Shown: one piece after another, positions 34,754 to 44,127 of the stretch | How the letters are laid out: every line of letters begins with the position of its first letter | Numbering within the stretch: position 1 is the stretch's first letter | DNA from: Nocardioides dokdonensis FR1436 | Lineage (GTDB): Bacteria > Actinomycetota > Actinomycetes > Propionibacteriales > Nocardioidaceae | DNA length: 64,000 bases | Assembly: GCF_001653335.1 (NCBI RefSeq) | Contig: NZ_CP015079.1 | Location: forward strand, 3,038,001-3,102,000 | Reading direction: 5' to 3' | The notes under the pieces: model-generated | The model's input: only the letters and a program-made list of their open reading frames with translations | What the model was told of the DNA's origin: nothing | The model's database searches: none | Program-made: the position numbers and the translations under genes

Positions 34754-34947
34754 CGCGGGCCCTCGTCGACGACGTCGGCCGGGCGCAGCTGCCCGATCAT
34801 CCGCAGCGAGAACGCCCGCAGGCACGAGCGGCAGGCCCACGAGCCGTGCGGGGACGAGACGGTGCCGTCCTCGGCCACCACCTCGTGCGGTCGCAGGTCG
34901 TCGTCCCCGCAGTAGGGGCACTGGTAGGGCACCGCGCGCTCGCTCAT
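34750..34947 (-). CDS. small Cys4 zinc-ribbon-like protein in the sulfur operon
   Basis: A 65-residue protein fitted between sulfite reductase (1-base overlap) and cysH (4-base overlap), so the frame is real. It has two CxxC pairs: CPYCGDDDLRPHE and WACRSCLRAFSLRM. The ligands suit a zinc ribbon or small Fe-S site. Similar tiny proteins sit at this position in other actinobacterial sulfur operons. Role unknown; an electron-transfer or assembly helper of the reductases is one possibility. Confidence 0.8.
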   Translation of the reverse strand: MSERAVPYQCPYCGDDDLRPHEVVAEDGTVSSPHGSWACRSCLRAFSLRMIGQLRPADVVDEGPR

Positions 34948-36644
34948 CAGGCGCCGCCCCGCAGCAGGTCGTCGTCGGCGCGGGCGACCCAGTCGGCGAA
35001 GGGCTCGTCGGCCCCGGTGCGTCCGGCCAGGTAGTGGGTGACCACGTTGTCCACGTAGTCGCCGAGGCCTTCGCTGGTGACCTTGTGGGCGCGCAGCTTG
35101 CGACCGAAGCCGGCGTCGATGCCGGTCGCGCCGCCCAGGTGCACCTGGAAGCCCTCGACCTGACGGCCCTCGTGCATGACCAGCTGGCCCTTGAGGCCGA
35201 TGTCGGCCACCTGGGTGCGGGCGCAGGCGTTGGGGCAGCCGTTGACGTTGATGCTGATCGGCACGTCGAGGTCGGGCCGGCGCTGCTCCAGCTCGGCGAC
35301 GAGGTCGCGAGCCCGGTTCTTGGTGTCGACGATGGCGAGCTTGCAGAACTCGATGCCGGTGCAGGCCATCGTGTTCTGCCGCCAGCCCGAGGGCCGCGCC
35401 GACAGTCCGATGGAGTCGAGGCGGGCGACGAGGTCCTCGATGCGTGCGGGGTCGGCGCCCAGCAGGACGATCTTCTGGTACGCCGTCAGGCGGGCGCCGG
35501 CCAGGCCGAACTCCTCGATCACGTCGGCGAGCGCCAGCAGCGTCTCGCCGGAGATCCGGCCGACCACGGGGGCCACGCCGACGTACTTGAGCCCGTCGAC
35601 CTGGTCGTGCACGCCGATGTGGTCGCGGTGGGCCCGTGGCGAGACGGGGGAGTCGCAGTCGACCAGGCGACGCTGCAGGTACTCGGTCTCGAGGACCTCG
35701 CGGAAGCGCTCCACGCCCCAGTCGGCGACCAGGTACTTCAACCGCGCCCGGTTGCGCAGGCGGCGGTAGCCGTAGTCGCGGAACACGGCGGCCACGCCGG
35801 CCCAGGCGTCGGCCACCTCCTCGAGCGGGATCCACACGCCGAGCTTCTGGGCGAGCATGGGGTTGGTCGAGAGACCGCCGCCGACCCACAGGTCGAAGCC
35901 CGGGCCGTGCTCGGGGTGCACGGTGCCCACGAACGAGATGTCGTTGGTCTCGGGAGAGACATCGTGGGAGGGGTGCCCGGTGAGCGCGGTCTTGAACTTG
36001 CGCGGCAGGTTGGCGTACTCGGGGTCGCCGATGTAGCGGCGGTTGATCTCCTCGAGCGCGGGGGTGCCGTCGATGATCTCGTCGGCGGCCACGCCGGCCA
36101 GCGGCGAGCCGAGGAAGGGGCGCGGCGAGTCGCCGCAGGCCTCGAGGGTGCTGAGACCGGCCGCCTCGAGGCGCTCCCAGATCTCCGGGACGTCCTCGAT
36201 GCGGATCCAGTGGTACTGGATGTTCTGGCGGTCGGTGACGTCGGCGGTGTCGCGGGCGAAGTCGACACCTACGCTGCCCAGGGCCCGCACGGCTGCGGCG
36301 TCGAGCAGCGTGCCGTCGGTGCGCACCCGCATCATGAAGAAGCGGGCGTCGAGCTCCTCCTCGGACAGCACCGCGGTCTTGCCGCCGTCGAAGCCGGGGG
36401 CGCGCTGGGTGTAGAGGCCCATCCACCGGAACCGTCCGCGCAGGTCCGCGGGGTCGATGGAGTCGAAGCCGAGACGCGAGTAGGTGTGCAGGATGCGGGC
36501 CCGCACGTTGAGCGGGTTGTCGTCCTTCTTGGTCTGCTCGTTCTTGTTCAGCGGCTCGCGGTAGCCCAGGGCCCACTGGCCCTCCCCGCGCTTGGCGCGG
36601 GGGCGGGCCGGAGGGGCCGGGGGAGAGGTGAGGAGCTCGGTCAT
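34947..36644 (-). CDS. sir: siroheme-dependent sulfite (nitrite/sulfite) reductase
   Basis: Ferredoxin-type six-electron reductase, 565 residues, with two NiR/SiR half domains. The siroheme-[4Fe-4S] cysteines are C428, C434 (ACTGIEFCKLA) and C470, C474 (NVNGCPNACARTQ). A tyrosine in LYTQRAPGFDGG and a cysteine in EACGDSPRPF match the positions of the Tyr-Cys link described for M. tuberculosis NirA, which reduces sulfite. With cysH, a chelatase and a sulfur leader peptide around it, sulfite is the likely substrate. AAGGA lies before the ATG. Confidence 0.92.
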   Translation of the reverse strand: MTELLTSPPAPPARPRAKRGEGQWALGYREPLNKNEQTKKDDNPLNVRARILHTYSRLGFDSIDPADLRGRFRWMGLYTQRAPGFDGGKTAVLSEEELDARFFMMRVRTDGTLLDAAAVRALGSVGVDFARDTADVTDRQNIQYHWIRIEDVPEIWERLEAAGLSTLEACGDSPRPFLGSPLAGVAADEIIDGTPALEEINRRYIGDPEYANLPRKFKTALTGHPSHDVSPETNDISFVGTVHPEHGPGFDLWVGGGLSTNPMLAQKLGVWIPLEEVADAWAGVAAVFRDYGYRRLRNRARLKYLVADWGVERFREVLETEYLQRRLVDCDSPVSPRAHRDHIGVHDQVDGLKYVGVAPVVGRISGETLLALADVIEEFGLAGARLTAYQKIVLLGADPARIEDLVARLDSIGLSARPSGWRQNTMACTGIEFCKLAIVDTKNRARDLVAELEQRRPDLDVPISINVNGCPNACARTQVADIGLKGQLVMHEGRQVEGFQVHLGGATGIDAGFGRKLRAHKVTSEGLGDYVDNVVTHYLAGRTGADEPFADWVARADDDLLRGGA

Positions 36645-36692
36645 GGCGTGTCCTTCGGGAGCGGGTGCGCGGAGTGCGCGGGAAAGGGCGGC

Positions 36693-36782
36693 TCAGGAAG
36701 GTCGACACATGGAGCTACGGGTGCGACCGAGGTCCACGTGGCGGCGGACCACCAGGTGCACATGGGTCACGTCGAGGCTCAT
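36693..36782 (-). CDS. sulfur-operon leader peptide
   Basis: Reading frame of 29 codons ending 48 bases before sir. It contains VRRHVDLGRTRSSMCRPS, which fits the actinobacterial leader-peptide family (RRHVDL...S..CR) found upstream of sulfate and sulfite assimilation genes. The cysteine codon is fourth from the stop. The likely role is ribosome-mediated attenuation: slow translation at Cys under cysteine shortage would let downstream transcription or translation proceed. Start ATG at 36782 is the most upstream in frame; a later start is possible. Confidence 0.82.
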   Translation of the reverse strand: MSLDVTHVHLVVRRHVDLGRTRSSMCRPS

Positions 36783-36982
36783 GACGAGGAGTCTCAACCT
36801 CTGGACCGTCGTCCCACAAGGCGAATTCTCATGCAGTGGGACGGGTGTCCCGACATGTGGACAGAGAGCGCGGTTCTGCGGCGCACCGCCGCCTCCAGTG
36901 CGTCGTACGTCACACCCTCATGGGTGACGAGCGTGGCTGTGGGGCGTGGGCTCGCTGCCCGTCGCTGCGTAGGCTGACCCCC

Positions 36983-38428
36983 ATGAACGACGACCTGTCC
37001 CGTCTGTCCAGCAGCGCCTACTCCCAGGCACTCGAGGTCATCGCCTCGGTGGAGCCCCGGATCGCCGAGGCGACCCGCGCCGAGCTCGCCGACCAGCGTG
37101 CCTCGCTCAAGCTGATCGCGAGCGAGAACTACGCCTCGCCGGCGGTGCTGATGACGATGGGCACCTGGTTCAGCGACAAGTACGCCGAGGGAACCGTGGG
37201 GCACCGCTTCTACGCCGGCTGCCAGAACGTCGACACCGTCGAGTCGATCGCCGCCGAGCACGCGCGCGAGCTGTTCGGGGCGGAGTACGCCTACGTCCAG
37301 CCCCACTCCGGCATCGACGCCAACCTCGTCGCCTTCTGGTCGATCCTGGCCCACCGGGTCGAGGGCCCGTGGCTGGAGAAGGCCCAGGCCAAGAATGTCA
37401 ACGAGCTCACCGACGCCGACTGGGAGTCGCTGCGCAAGGAGCTGGGCAACCAGCGCCTGCTCGGGATGAGCCTGGACGCCGGCGGGCACCTGACCCACGG
37501 ATTCCGCCCCAACATCAGCGGCAAGATGTTCCACCAGCAGCAGTACGGCACCGACCCGACCACGGGGCTGCTCGACTACGACGCCGTCGCCGCCAAGGCT
37601 CGGGAGTTCAAGCCGCTCGTGCTGGTGGCCGGCTACTCCGCCTACCCGCGCCGGGTGGACTTCGCCAAGATGCGCGAGATCGCCGACGAGGTCGGCGCGA
37701 CGCTGATGGTCGACATGGCGCACTTCGCCGGTCTGGTCGCCGGTGGGGTCTTCACCGGCGACGAGAACCCGGTCCCGCACGCGCACGTCGTCACCACCAC
37801 CACGCACAAGTCGTTGCGCGGCCCGCGCGGCGGGATGGTGCTGGCCACCGAGGAGTACGCGCCCAGCGTCGACCGCGGCTGCCCCATGGTCCTCGGCGGC
37901 CCGCTCTCGCACGTGATGGCCGCCAAGGCCGTCGCGTTCGCCGAGGCCCGCCAGGACTCCTTCCGCACCTATGCCCAGCAGGTCGCCGACAACGCGAAGT
38001 CGCTCGCCGAGGGCTTCCTGACCCGCGGGGCCGACCTGGTCACCGGCGGCACCGACAACCACCTCGTGCTGCTCGACGTCAGCAAGTACGGCCTGACCGG
38101 GCGCCAGGCGGAGACGGCGCTGCTCGACGCCGGTGTGGTCACGAACCGCAACTCGGTGCCCGCCGACCCCAACGGCGCCTGGTACACCTCCGGCATCCGT
38201 CTCGGCACGCCGGCGCTGACCACCCGCGGCTTCGGGCACGACGAGTTCGACACCGTCGCCGACCTGATCGTCGACGTGCTCTCGAACACCCAGGCCGGCA
38301 CCACGAAGGCGGGCGGCCCCTCCAAGGCGTCGTACGTCCTCGGCGACGGCGTGGCCGACCGGGTCAAGGCCGCCTCGGCCGAGATGCTCGACAAGCACCC
38401 GCTCTACCCGGGCCTCGAGCTCTCCTGA
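36983..38428 (+). CDS. glyA: serine hydroxymethyltransferase
   Basis: PLP enzyme converting serine and tetrahydrofolate to glycine and methylene-THF. [43 protein letters not shown] and the PLP-binding TTTTHK276SLRGPRGG are intact. At 481 residues it is longer than the common ~420-residue enzyme because of an insert at about 125-170 ([20 protein letters not shown]), a known long form in actinobacteria. ATG at 36983 is the first fitting start. The final 25 bases overlap the convergent phosphotransferase gene. Confidence 0.93.
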   Translation: MNDDLSRLSSSAYSQALEVIASVEPRIAEATRAELADQRASLKLIASENYASPAVLMTMGTWFSDKYAEGTVGHRFYAGCQNVDTVESIAAEHARELFGAEYAYVQPHSGIDANLVAFWSILAHRVEGPWLEKAQAKNVNELTDADWESLRKELGNQRLLGMSLDAGGHLTHGFRPNISGKMFHQQQYGTDPTTGLLDYDAVAAKAREFKPLVLVAGYSAYPRRVDFAKMREIADEVGATLMVDMAHFAGLVAGGVFTGDENPVPHAHVVTTTTHKSLRGPRGGMVLATEEYAPSVDRGCPMVLGGPLSHVMAAKAVAFAEARQDSFRTYAQQVADNAKSLAEGFLTRGADLVTGGTDNHLVLLDVSKYGLTGRQAETALLDAGVVTNRNSVPADPNGAWYTSGIRLGTPALTTRGFGHDEFDTVADLIVDVLSNTQAGTTKAGGPSKASYVLGDGVADRVKAASAEMLDKHPLYPGLELS

Positions 38429-39558
38429 GCCCGGCCCGCTGACCTGGCCAGCAGGTCGAGGGCGAGAGCGGTGATGGCCGCGCGCGCAGGCGCGAGGGCC
38501 GCCACCCGCTCCGGCGGACCCTCCACGAGGTCGAAGGGCAGCGCGGACAGCCCGGCGAAGAGGAACAGCTGGAGCGCGTGCGCCCGGCGGAGGGTGGTGG
38601 CGTCCACCACCACCCCCTCCGCCGCCAGCCCGTCGGCGTACGCCGCCAGCACCAGCTCGTCGAGGTCCACCAGGTCGTCGGCAGGTCGCCGGCCGATCTG
38701 GATCTCACCCACGAGCAGCTGGGTGAGGTCGTGGGCGACCGGCTGGAGGTTCCACAGCCCGAAGTCGATGAGCACGAACCCGTCGGCGTCGTCCGGGTCG
38801 GGGAGCAGGTTGTTGGGGCAGGCGTCCCCGTGGGCGGCGAGGGTCGGCAGGGTCTCGATCTCGGCGACGAGGTCGGGCAGGTCCTCGGCCGCGGCGAGCA
38901 GGGGTGCCCGGAGGTCGGCGAACGCCGCGAGCCCCGGGTGCTCCCAGATGCTCGAGCGCAGCACGGGCAGCACCTGACCGGCCACCCGTCCCTCGAGGTA
39001 GCTGCGGACCGTGAGCGGGAAGTCGCCCAGCAGGGCCCGGGCCCGGGTGGCCGGGGAGCCGGCCAGCCGTCCGAGCGCGCGTGCCGCCGCTGCGAACCGG
39101 TCCCTCGTCCAGGGCTGCTGCTGCGCGGGCACGACCTCGAGCCACAGCGCGGCCATCGGTCCGGGCAGGTCGGCGACGTCGTAGGCGTGCGGCATCCGCA
39201 GGCCTGGCGGCAGCACGTCGGCCAGGTCGGAGCGGTAGACCGCGGGCTCGGTGCGCCACGGGAAGGAGGCAGCAGCCTGCTCCCGCAGCTCGGGGGGCAC
39301 CTGCGCGAAGAGCGGGGAGAGCTGCCAGGGGCGCACCGTCTTGACGAAGAACGCGAACGGACGCGACCCCGCCGCGGTGGTCGCCTCGCCGCGGACCCAC
39401 CAGCGTCCGGCCGTGGTCAGGGCGGGGATGTCGTAGGCCACGGTCTCGACGTGGCCCGCCAGGTCAGCGACCGGGGCACCGACCTGTGCCTCGACCAGGG
39501 TGCGCAGCCGCTCCGGGGTCGGGGCGGCCGGCCCCAGCAGGTCGAGCTCGCGGATCAC
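38404..39558 (-). CDS. aminoglycoside-phosphotransferase-fold kinase
   Basis: APH/choline-kinase-fold protein of 384 residues. The Brenner-type catalytic loop is [15 protein letters not shown], and the metal-binding site is [17 protein letters not shown]. The N-lobe (~residues 30-105) carries the lysine in FFVKTVRPW. These proteins phosphorylate small molecules; there is no evidence for antibiotic resistance. It overlaps the glyA end tail-to-tail by 25 bases. Probably a single-gene unit. Confidence 0.8.
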   Translation of the reverse strand: MIRELDLLGPAAPTPERLRTLVEAQVGAPVADLAGHVETVAYDIPALTTAGRWWVRGEATTAAGSRPFAFFVKTVRPWQLSPLFAQVPPELREQAAASFPWRTEPAVYRSDLADVLPPGLRMPHAYDVADLPGPMAALWLEVVPAQQQPWTRDRFAAAARALGRLAGSPATRARALLGDFPLTVRSYLEGRVAGQVLPVLRSSIWEHPGLAAFADLRAPLLAAAEDLPDLVAEIETLPTLAAHGDACPNNLLPDPDDADGFVLIDFGLWNLQPVAHDLTQLLVGEIQIGRRPADDLVDLDELVLAAYADGLAAEGVVVDATTLRRAHALQLFLFAGLSALPFDLVEGPPERVAALAPARAAITALALDLLARSAGRAQESSRPG

Positions 39559-39612
39559 CCCTCCAGTGAACGACTGCCCCCGGCGCGGGTCAACGGCAGC
39601 GGCAGGCGTGCC

Positions 39613-41283
39613 TCAGAGGGTGGGGGTGGTGCGGTCCACGACCGCGCGCAGGTCGCCGCCCTCGAGGGTGCCCAGCACGCCGTCGTACGTCGGTGAGAGC
39701 CGCGAGGCGCAGAACAGGTCAGCCACCTCGGCGGGCGCGTGGCGCACCAGCAGGGAGCCCTGGAGCACCGCAGCCATCCGCGAGGCCAGTCGGCGGGCGT
39801 TGCGCTCCATGCCCTCCGGCTCGCCCATCAGCGAGCCGATGAGGGCCAGGGTGTCCTCGACCGCCCGGTCGAGGCGGTGGTCGCCGCCGCGGGCCAGACC
39901 GACCTCGGTGATCCAGGCGTCGAGCGTCGCGGGCTCCCGGGTGAGGGCACGCAGCACGTCGAGGGCGTTGACGTTGCCCGAGCCCTCCCACACCGAGTTC
40001 AGCGGGGCCTCGCGGTAGAGCAGCGGCAGCACCGACTCCTCCACGTAGCCGTTGCCGCCCAGGCACTCCAGCGCCTCGGCGACCATCGTCGGGGTCCGCT
40101 TGCACACCCAGAACTTCGCCAGCGGCAGCGCGATGCGTCGCAGCGCCGCCTCGTGGGGGTCGTCGAGCGCGTCGACGGCCGAGGCCAGGCGCAGCGCCAG
40201 CGCGGTCGCGGCCTCGGACTCGACGGCGAGGTCGGCGACGACGTTCTGCATGAGCGGCTTGTCGACGAGCCGGGAGCCGAACGCCGAGCGGTGCGTGACG
40301 TGCCACGACGCCTCGGAGACCGCGCGGCGCATCAACGAGGCCGAGCCGAGCACGCAGTCGAGGCGGGTGGCGGCGACCATCTCGATGATGGTGCGCACGC
40401 CGCGGCCCTCGTCGCCGAGGCGCACGGCCACGGTGCCGTCCATCTCGAGCTCGGAGGAGGCGTTCGAGCGGTTGCCGAGCTTGTCCTTGAGGCGCACCAC
40501 GTCGAGCTGGTTGCGGGTGCCGTCGGGCAGCACCCGCGGCACCACGAAGCAGGTCACGCCGGCGTCGGTCTGGGCCAGCACCAGGAAGACGTCGTTCATC
40601 GGTGCCGAGGTGAACCACTTGTGCCCGTGCAGCGTGTAGGTCCCGTCGCCGCCCGCCGGCCGGGCCTGCGTGACGTTGGCCCGCACGTCGGAGCCACCCT
40701 GCTTCTCGGTCATGCCCATGCCGGCCAGGGCGCCGAGCTTCTGGCTGGGGGAGCGCACGCCCGGGTCGTAGTGGCGCGAGGCCAGCAGCGGGGTCCACTG
40801 CTGCGCGATCGCGTCGTCGGCCCGCAGCGCCGGGACGGCGGCGTACGTCATCGAGATCGGGCAGCCGTGCCCGGGCTCGGTGTGCGACCAGGCCATGAAG
40901 CCCGCGGCGCGGCGCAGGTGGGCGTGCCGGTCGCCGGCGGCCTGCTCCTCCCACGGTGTCGCGGCCAGCCCGTGGCCCACCGCGCGCTCCATCAGCCAGT
41001 GCCAGGAGGGGTGGAACGCGACCTCGTCGATCCGGTTGCCGTACCGGTCGTACGGCGTGAGCTCGGGGTGGTGCTCGTTGGCGAGCTGCCCGTGCTCGCG
41101 GGCGTCGGCCGAGCCGGCCTCGGCGCCGAGACCGACGAGGCTGTCGAGCACCTGCTGGTCGCCGTGGCGCAGCACGCCCTCGGTGAGGGCGGCGTCGCTG
41201 GTCACGACGTTGTGGCCGGCGAGCGGGGGTGCCTGGTTCGTGACGACGCGCAGGTCCGCGCGAGCGCTGCTGGAGGTCTGCAT
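39613..41283 (-). CDS. AidB-like acyl-CoA dehydrogenase family flavoprotein
   Basis: FAD protein of 556 residues resembling AidB, the alkylation-response acyl-CoA-dehydrogenase homologue. The N-terminus NQAPPLAGHNVVTSDAALTE is the AidB signature. MGMTEKQGGSDVRANVT and TLHGHKWFTSAPMNDVFLV form the FAD/substrate region. ECLGGNGYVEESVLPLLYRE and SVWEGSGNVNALDVLRAL contain the catalytic-type glutamate. Length is typical for AidB and longer than ordinary acyl-CoA dehydrogenases. In E. coli AidB binds DNA and is Ada-controlled; neither is shown here. Confidence 0.88.
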   Translation of the reverse strand: MQTSSSARADLRVVTNQAPPLAGHNVVTSDAALTEGVLRHGDQQVLDSLVGLGAEAGSADAREHGQLANEHHPELTPYDRYGNRIDEVAFHPSWHWLMERAVGHGLAATPWEEQAAGDRHAHLRRAAGFMAWSHTEPGHGCPISMTYAAVPALRADDAIAQQWTPLLASRHYDPGVRSPSQKLGALAGMGMTEKQGGSDVRANVTQARPAGGDGTYTLHGHKWFTSAPMNDVFLVLAQTDAGVTCFVVPRVLPDGTRNQLDVVRLKDKLGNRSNASSELEMDGTVAVRLGDEGRGVRTIIEMVAATRLDCVLGSASLMRRAVSEASWHVTHRSAFGSRLVDKPLMQNVVADLAVESEAATALALRLASAVDALDDPHEAALRRIALPLAKFWVCKRTPTMVAEALECLGGNGYVEESVLPLLYREAPLNSVWEGSGNVNALDVLRALTREPATLDAWITEVGLARGGDHRLDRAVEDTLALIGSLMGEPEGMERNARRLASRMAAVLQGSLLVRHAPAEVADLFCASRLSPTYDGVLGTLEGGDLRAVVDRTTPTL

Positions 41284-41300
41284 GCGGATACCGTAGGCGC

Positions 41301-42326
41301 ATGGCCCCGCAGACCGGTCGATACGCCCGGGCGGGCGCCGCCGGCCGGGCCCACGCCGCCCAGGTGCGTGCCGCGCTCGAGGTGCGGGCCCGTCGGGCCG
41401 GGCACCTGCTGTGGCGCCTGGTGGTCACGACCGTCGGCAGCTGCCTGCGCTACCGGGTGACCGGGCTGGCCGCCGAGGCGGGCTTCTTCGCGATCCTCTC
41501 GGTGCCGCCGTTGATCTTCGCGCTGGTGGGCGGCGCGGGTTTCGTGACCGACCAGTTCACCGCGGCCCAGATCGACGACGTGCGGCGGGCGATCCTCGAG
41601 CTCTCCTCGCGGCTGCTGAGCGACAGCGCCGTCACCATCGTCGAGCGCACGATCGACGACGACGTGGTGGCGGGCGGCCGCTTCGACGTCATCTCCCTGG
41701 GGTTCGTGCTCGCCCTGTGGTCGGGCTCGCGCGCCCTCAACGTCTTCGTCGACACGATCACCGTGATGCACGGGCTCGGCGGGCACCGCGGCATCGTGAA
41801 GACCCGGGCGCTGTCCTTCGTGCTCTACGTGCTGGCCATGATCACCGGGGTGGTCTCGCTGCCGCTGGTGGTGGCGGGACCGACGATGGTGCGCCAGGTG
41901 CTGCCCAACCGGGTCGACATGCTGATGGCGTTCTACTGGCCGGTCGTGGTCGCGGTGTGCATCTGCTTCCTGGCCACGCTCTACCACCTCTCGGTGCCGG
42001 TGCGGACCAACTGGAGCTTCAACCTGCCCGGGGCCACCTTCTCGTTGCTGGCCTGGATCGGCGGGTCCTACGTGCTGCGCTGGGTGCTGACCGTGACCGC
42101 CGCGGAGTCGCGCTCGATCTACGGCCCGCTGGCAGCCCCGATCGCGATCCTGCTGTGGCTCTACCTGCTCGCGCTGGCGGTGCTGATCGGCGCGGCCGTC
42201 AACGCCGCCTTCGACACCGTCTTCCCGCAGTCCGCGACCACGCGCGCCCGCCTGGAGCTGGTGCAGCGCTTCCGGGCGCGCATGTCGCGGGACCGCCTCA
42301 CTCCGCCCGGGGATCCCGTCGAGTAG
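41301..42326 (+). CDS. YihY/BrkB-family membrane protein
   Basis: Polytopic membrane protein of 341 residues with about six helices. RVTGLAAEAGFFAILSVPPLIFALVG matches the family start, LALWSGSRALNVFVDTITVMHG the middle, and SRSIYGPLAAPIAILLWLYLLALAVLIGAAVNAA the end. The family was once misnamed ribonuclease BN; transport or envelope roles are suspected. An upstream divergent AidB-like gene is 17 bases away. Confidence 0.86.
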   Translation: MAPQTGRYARAGAAGRAHAAQVRAALEVRARRAGHLLWRLVVTTVGSCLRYRVTGLAAEAGFFAILSVPPLIFALVGGAGFVTDQFTAAQIDDVRRAILELSSRLLSDSAVTIVERTIDDDVVAGGRFDVISLGFVLALWSGSRALNVFVDTITVMHGLGGHRGIVKTRALSFVLYVLAMITGVVSLPLVVAGPTMVRQVLPNRVDMLMAFYWPVVVAVCICFLATLYHLSVPVRTNWSFNLPGATFSLLAWIGGSYVLRWVLTVTAAESRSIYGPLAAPIAILLWLYLLALAVLIGAAVNAAFDTVFPQSATTRARLELVQRFRARMSRDRLTPPGDPVE

Positions 42327-42336
42327 GTTCGCCCCT

Positions 42337-43434
42337 GTGAACCAGCCGCCCCGCGACCTGACCGAGGGCCGTGAGCGGGGGACGTTCTCGCTGCCCGAGG
42401 CGGTCCGCTCCCCGTGGTTCGAGCTGTCGCGGCGCCTGTTCGCGGCCATGGCGATCCTGGTGGGCACCGTGCTCCTGGTCTACCTGGACCGCGACGGCTA
42501 CCAGGACGGCACCGGCACGCCCGGCGTGAGCCTGATCGACGCGATCTACTACACGACCGTCACCCTGAGCACCACGGGCTACGGCGACATCAGTCCCGTC
42601 TCCGACAACGCTCGTCTGATCAATGCCTTCGTCATCACCCCCGCCCGCATCGCGTTCCTGGTCCTGCTGATCGGCACGACCATCGAGGTGCTGGCATCGC
42701 AGGGCCGCGAGATGTTCCGCGTCGCCCGTTGGAGGAAGCACATGGACCACCACGTCGTCGTCATCGGCTACGGCACCAAGGGCCGCAGCGCGGTGCAGAC
42801 CCTGATCAACAACGGTCTCGACCGGGAGGCGATCGTCGTCGTCGACCCCAGCGAGGTGGCGATGCAGGACGCGCACGCCGACGGCCTGGCCGTCGTCACC
42901 GGCGACGCCACCCGGCGCGGGGTGCTGCGGCGCGCGGGCGTCGCCGAGGCCGAGCAGGTCATCATCACGACCGACCGCGACGACTCCAACGTGCTGGCCA
43001 CGCTCACCGTGCGCCAGCTCAACCCCGACGCCTACATCGTCACCGCGGTGCGCGAGCACGAGAACTCGCCGCTGATGCGCCAGTCGGGCGCCAACTCGGT
43101 GATCACGTCCTCGGACGCCGTGGGCCGCCTGCTGGGCCTGTCCAGCGTCTCGCCGAGCCTGGGCTCGGTGATGGAGGACCTGCTCACCTACGGCGAGGGG
43201 CTCGAGGTCGCCGAGCGGGACCTGCTCGTCACCGAGGTCGGTCGTCCGCCGCAGTCGCTGCCCGACCAGGTGATCTCCGTGGTGCGCGACGAGAAGGTCT
43301 ACCGCTACTTCGACCCCGTGGTCAGCCAGCTGGCCCGCGGCGACCGGCTGATCGTCGTACGCCCGGCCAAGGAGCTGCCGTGGGCGCCGCGTCCGGGCAC
43401 CCACAACGAGGACGCTGCGACCGACGAGGACTGA
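42337..43434 (+). CDS. K+ channel with RCK (TrkA-N/TrkA-C) domain
   Basis: Two-helix potassium channel, 365 residues, with selectivity filter TTGYGD at 79-84 between helices about 35-51 and 95-113. A cytoplasmic RCK domain follows: VVVIGYGTKGRSAVQTL is the nucleotide-binding loop and VVTGDATRRGVLRRAGV the second conserved block. A TrkA-C-like part ends the protein. The architecture is that of MthK-like gated channels. GTG at 42337 starts it 10 bases after the YihY gene. Confidence 0.88.
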   Translation: MNQPPRDLTEGRERGTFSLPEAVRSPWFELSRRLFAAMAILVGTVLLVYLDRDGYQDGTGTPGVSLIDAIYYTTVTLSTTGYGDISPVSDNARLINAFVITPARIAFLVLLIGTTIEVLASQGREMFRVARWRKHMDHHVVVIGYGTKGRSAVQTLINNGLDREAIVVVDPSEVAMQDAHADGLAVVTGDATRRGVLRRAGVAEAEQVIITTDRDDSNVLATLTVRQLNPDAYIVTAVREHENSPLMRQSGANSVITSSDAVGRLLGLSSVSPSLGSVMEDLLTYGEGLEVAERDLLVTEVGRPPQSLPDQVISVVRDEKVYRYFDPVVSQLARGDRLIVVRPAKELPWAPRPGTHNEDAATDED

Positions 43435-43451
43435 GCCGCCCCGCGGTTCAG
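43431..43451. terminator. bidirectional hairpin between convergent genes
   Basis: CTGAGCCGC / GCGGTTCAG with a 3-base loop forms a 9-pair stem (one G-T pair). It includes the stop codons of both the channel gene and the minus-strand secreted protein. Confidence 0.55.
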
Positions 43452-43990
43452 CAGGTGGGGACCCGGCTCCAGGCGAAGTAGCCGAACTTCGCCGACCGCG
43501 AGCGGGTGCGCATCTTGACGCGCACCTTCTGTCGCTGCAGCTCCCCGGTGCTGCTGAACCGGGCGAAGACCTTGCGCCCACCGCTGCGCGTCCAGCCGCT
43601 GTGCGCCGACGACGTCCAGACCTTGCCGACCTCGGCGTTCTTGACCCAGACCTCCGCGCGGCGCTCGGCCTTCTTGTGCCGGTTGCGCATCCGCACCAGC
43701 AGGTGGGAGTAGCCGTCACCGGAGGCCGGCCGGCAGGCCTGGAGCTTGGCGCGCTTGTAGGTCTTCATCGTCTTCCAGCGCTTCGACGGCGCGGCGGCGG
43801 CCGCGGCGACCTGCTCGACCTGCCCGGCGTCGTCGGCGGGGACGTCGTCCGGCCGGGGCGCCGAGGCGGTGACCAGCGAGGGGGAGACCAGGACCGCGGC
43901 GACCACGAGCGCGGCAACGAGCGGCGCCAGCGCTGCGACGAGGCGCGGCTGTCGTGCGGCGGGGGTGGGGCGGTCGTGGGGGTTCGGCAC
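43448..43990 (-). CDS. small secreted basic protein, paralogue A
   Basis: Protein of 180 residues with an N-terminal export signal (LVAALAPLVAALVVAAVLVSPS). The mature basic domain contains TYKRAKLQACRPASGDGYSH, VRMRNRHKKAERRAEVWVKN, ARFSSTGELQRQKVRVKMRT and a final VPTC. Two conserved cysteines (near the start and at the very end of the domain) may form one disulfide. A clear paralogue lies at 44434-45027 on the same strand. No family recognised. GTG at 43990 is chosen because the signal then starts properly. A perfect LexA box lies about 100 bases upstream. Confidence 0.68.
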   Translation of the reverse strand: MPNPHDRPTPAARQPRLVAALAPLVAALVVAAVLVSPSLVTASAPRPDDVPADDAGQVEQVAAAAAAPSKRWKTMKTYKRAKLQACRPASGDGYSHLLVRMRNRHKKAERRAEVWVKNAEVGKVWTSSAHSGWTRSGGRKVFARFSSTGELQRQKVRVKMRTRSRSAKFGYFAWSRVPTC

Positions 43991-44091
43991 GGTGTTCCTC
44001 CGCTGATCGGCTCCGGTGGCGCGGTCGGCTCGGGGGCAGGACGCCCCCGACGGTAGCCGACCCGCTCCGGTGCAGCAGCACCGGCGTTGGG

Positions 44092-44107
44092 TCGAACGCA
44101 CGTTCGA
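44092..44107. promoter_or_regulatory. perfect LexA (SOS) box
   Basis: TCGAACGCACGTTCGA is a perfect match to the actinobacterial SOS consensus TCGAAC-N4-GTTCGA. It lies 20 bases before the start of the 99-residue protein on the plus strand and about 100 bases before the divergent secreted-protein gene. Confidence 0.88.
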
Positions 44108-44127
44108 ACCTGTGGGAGGATCGGGGG

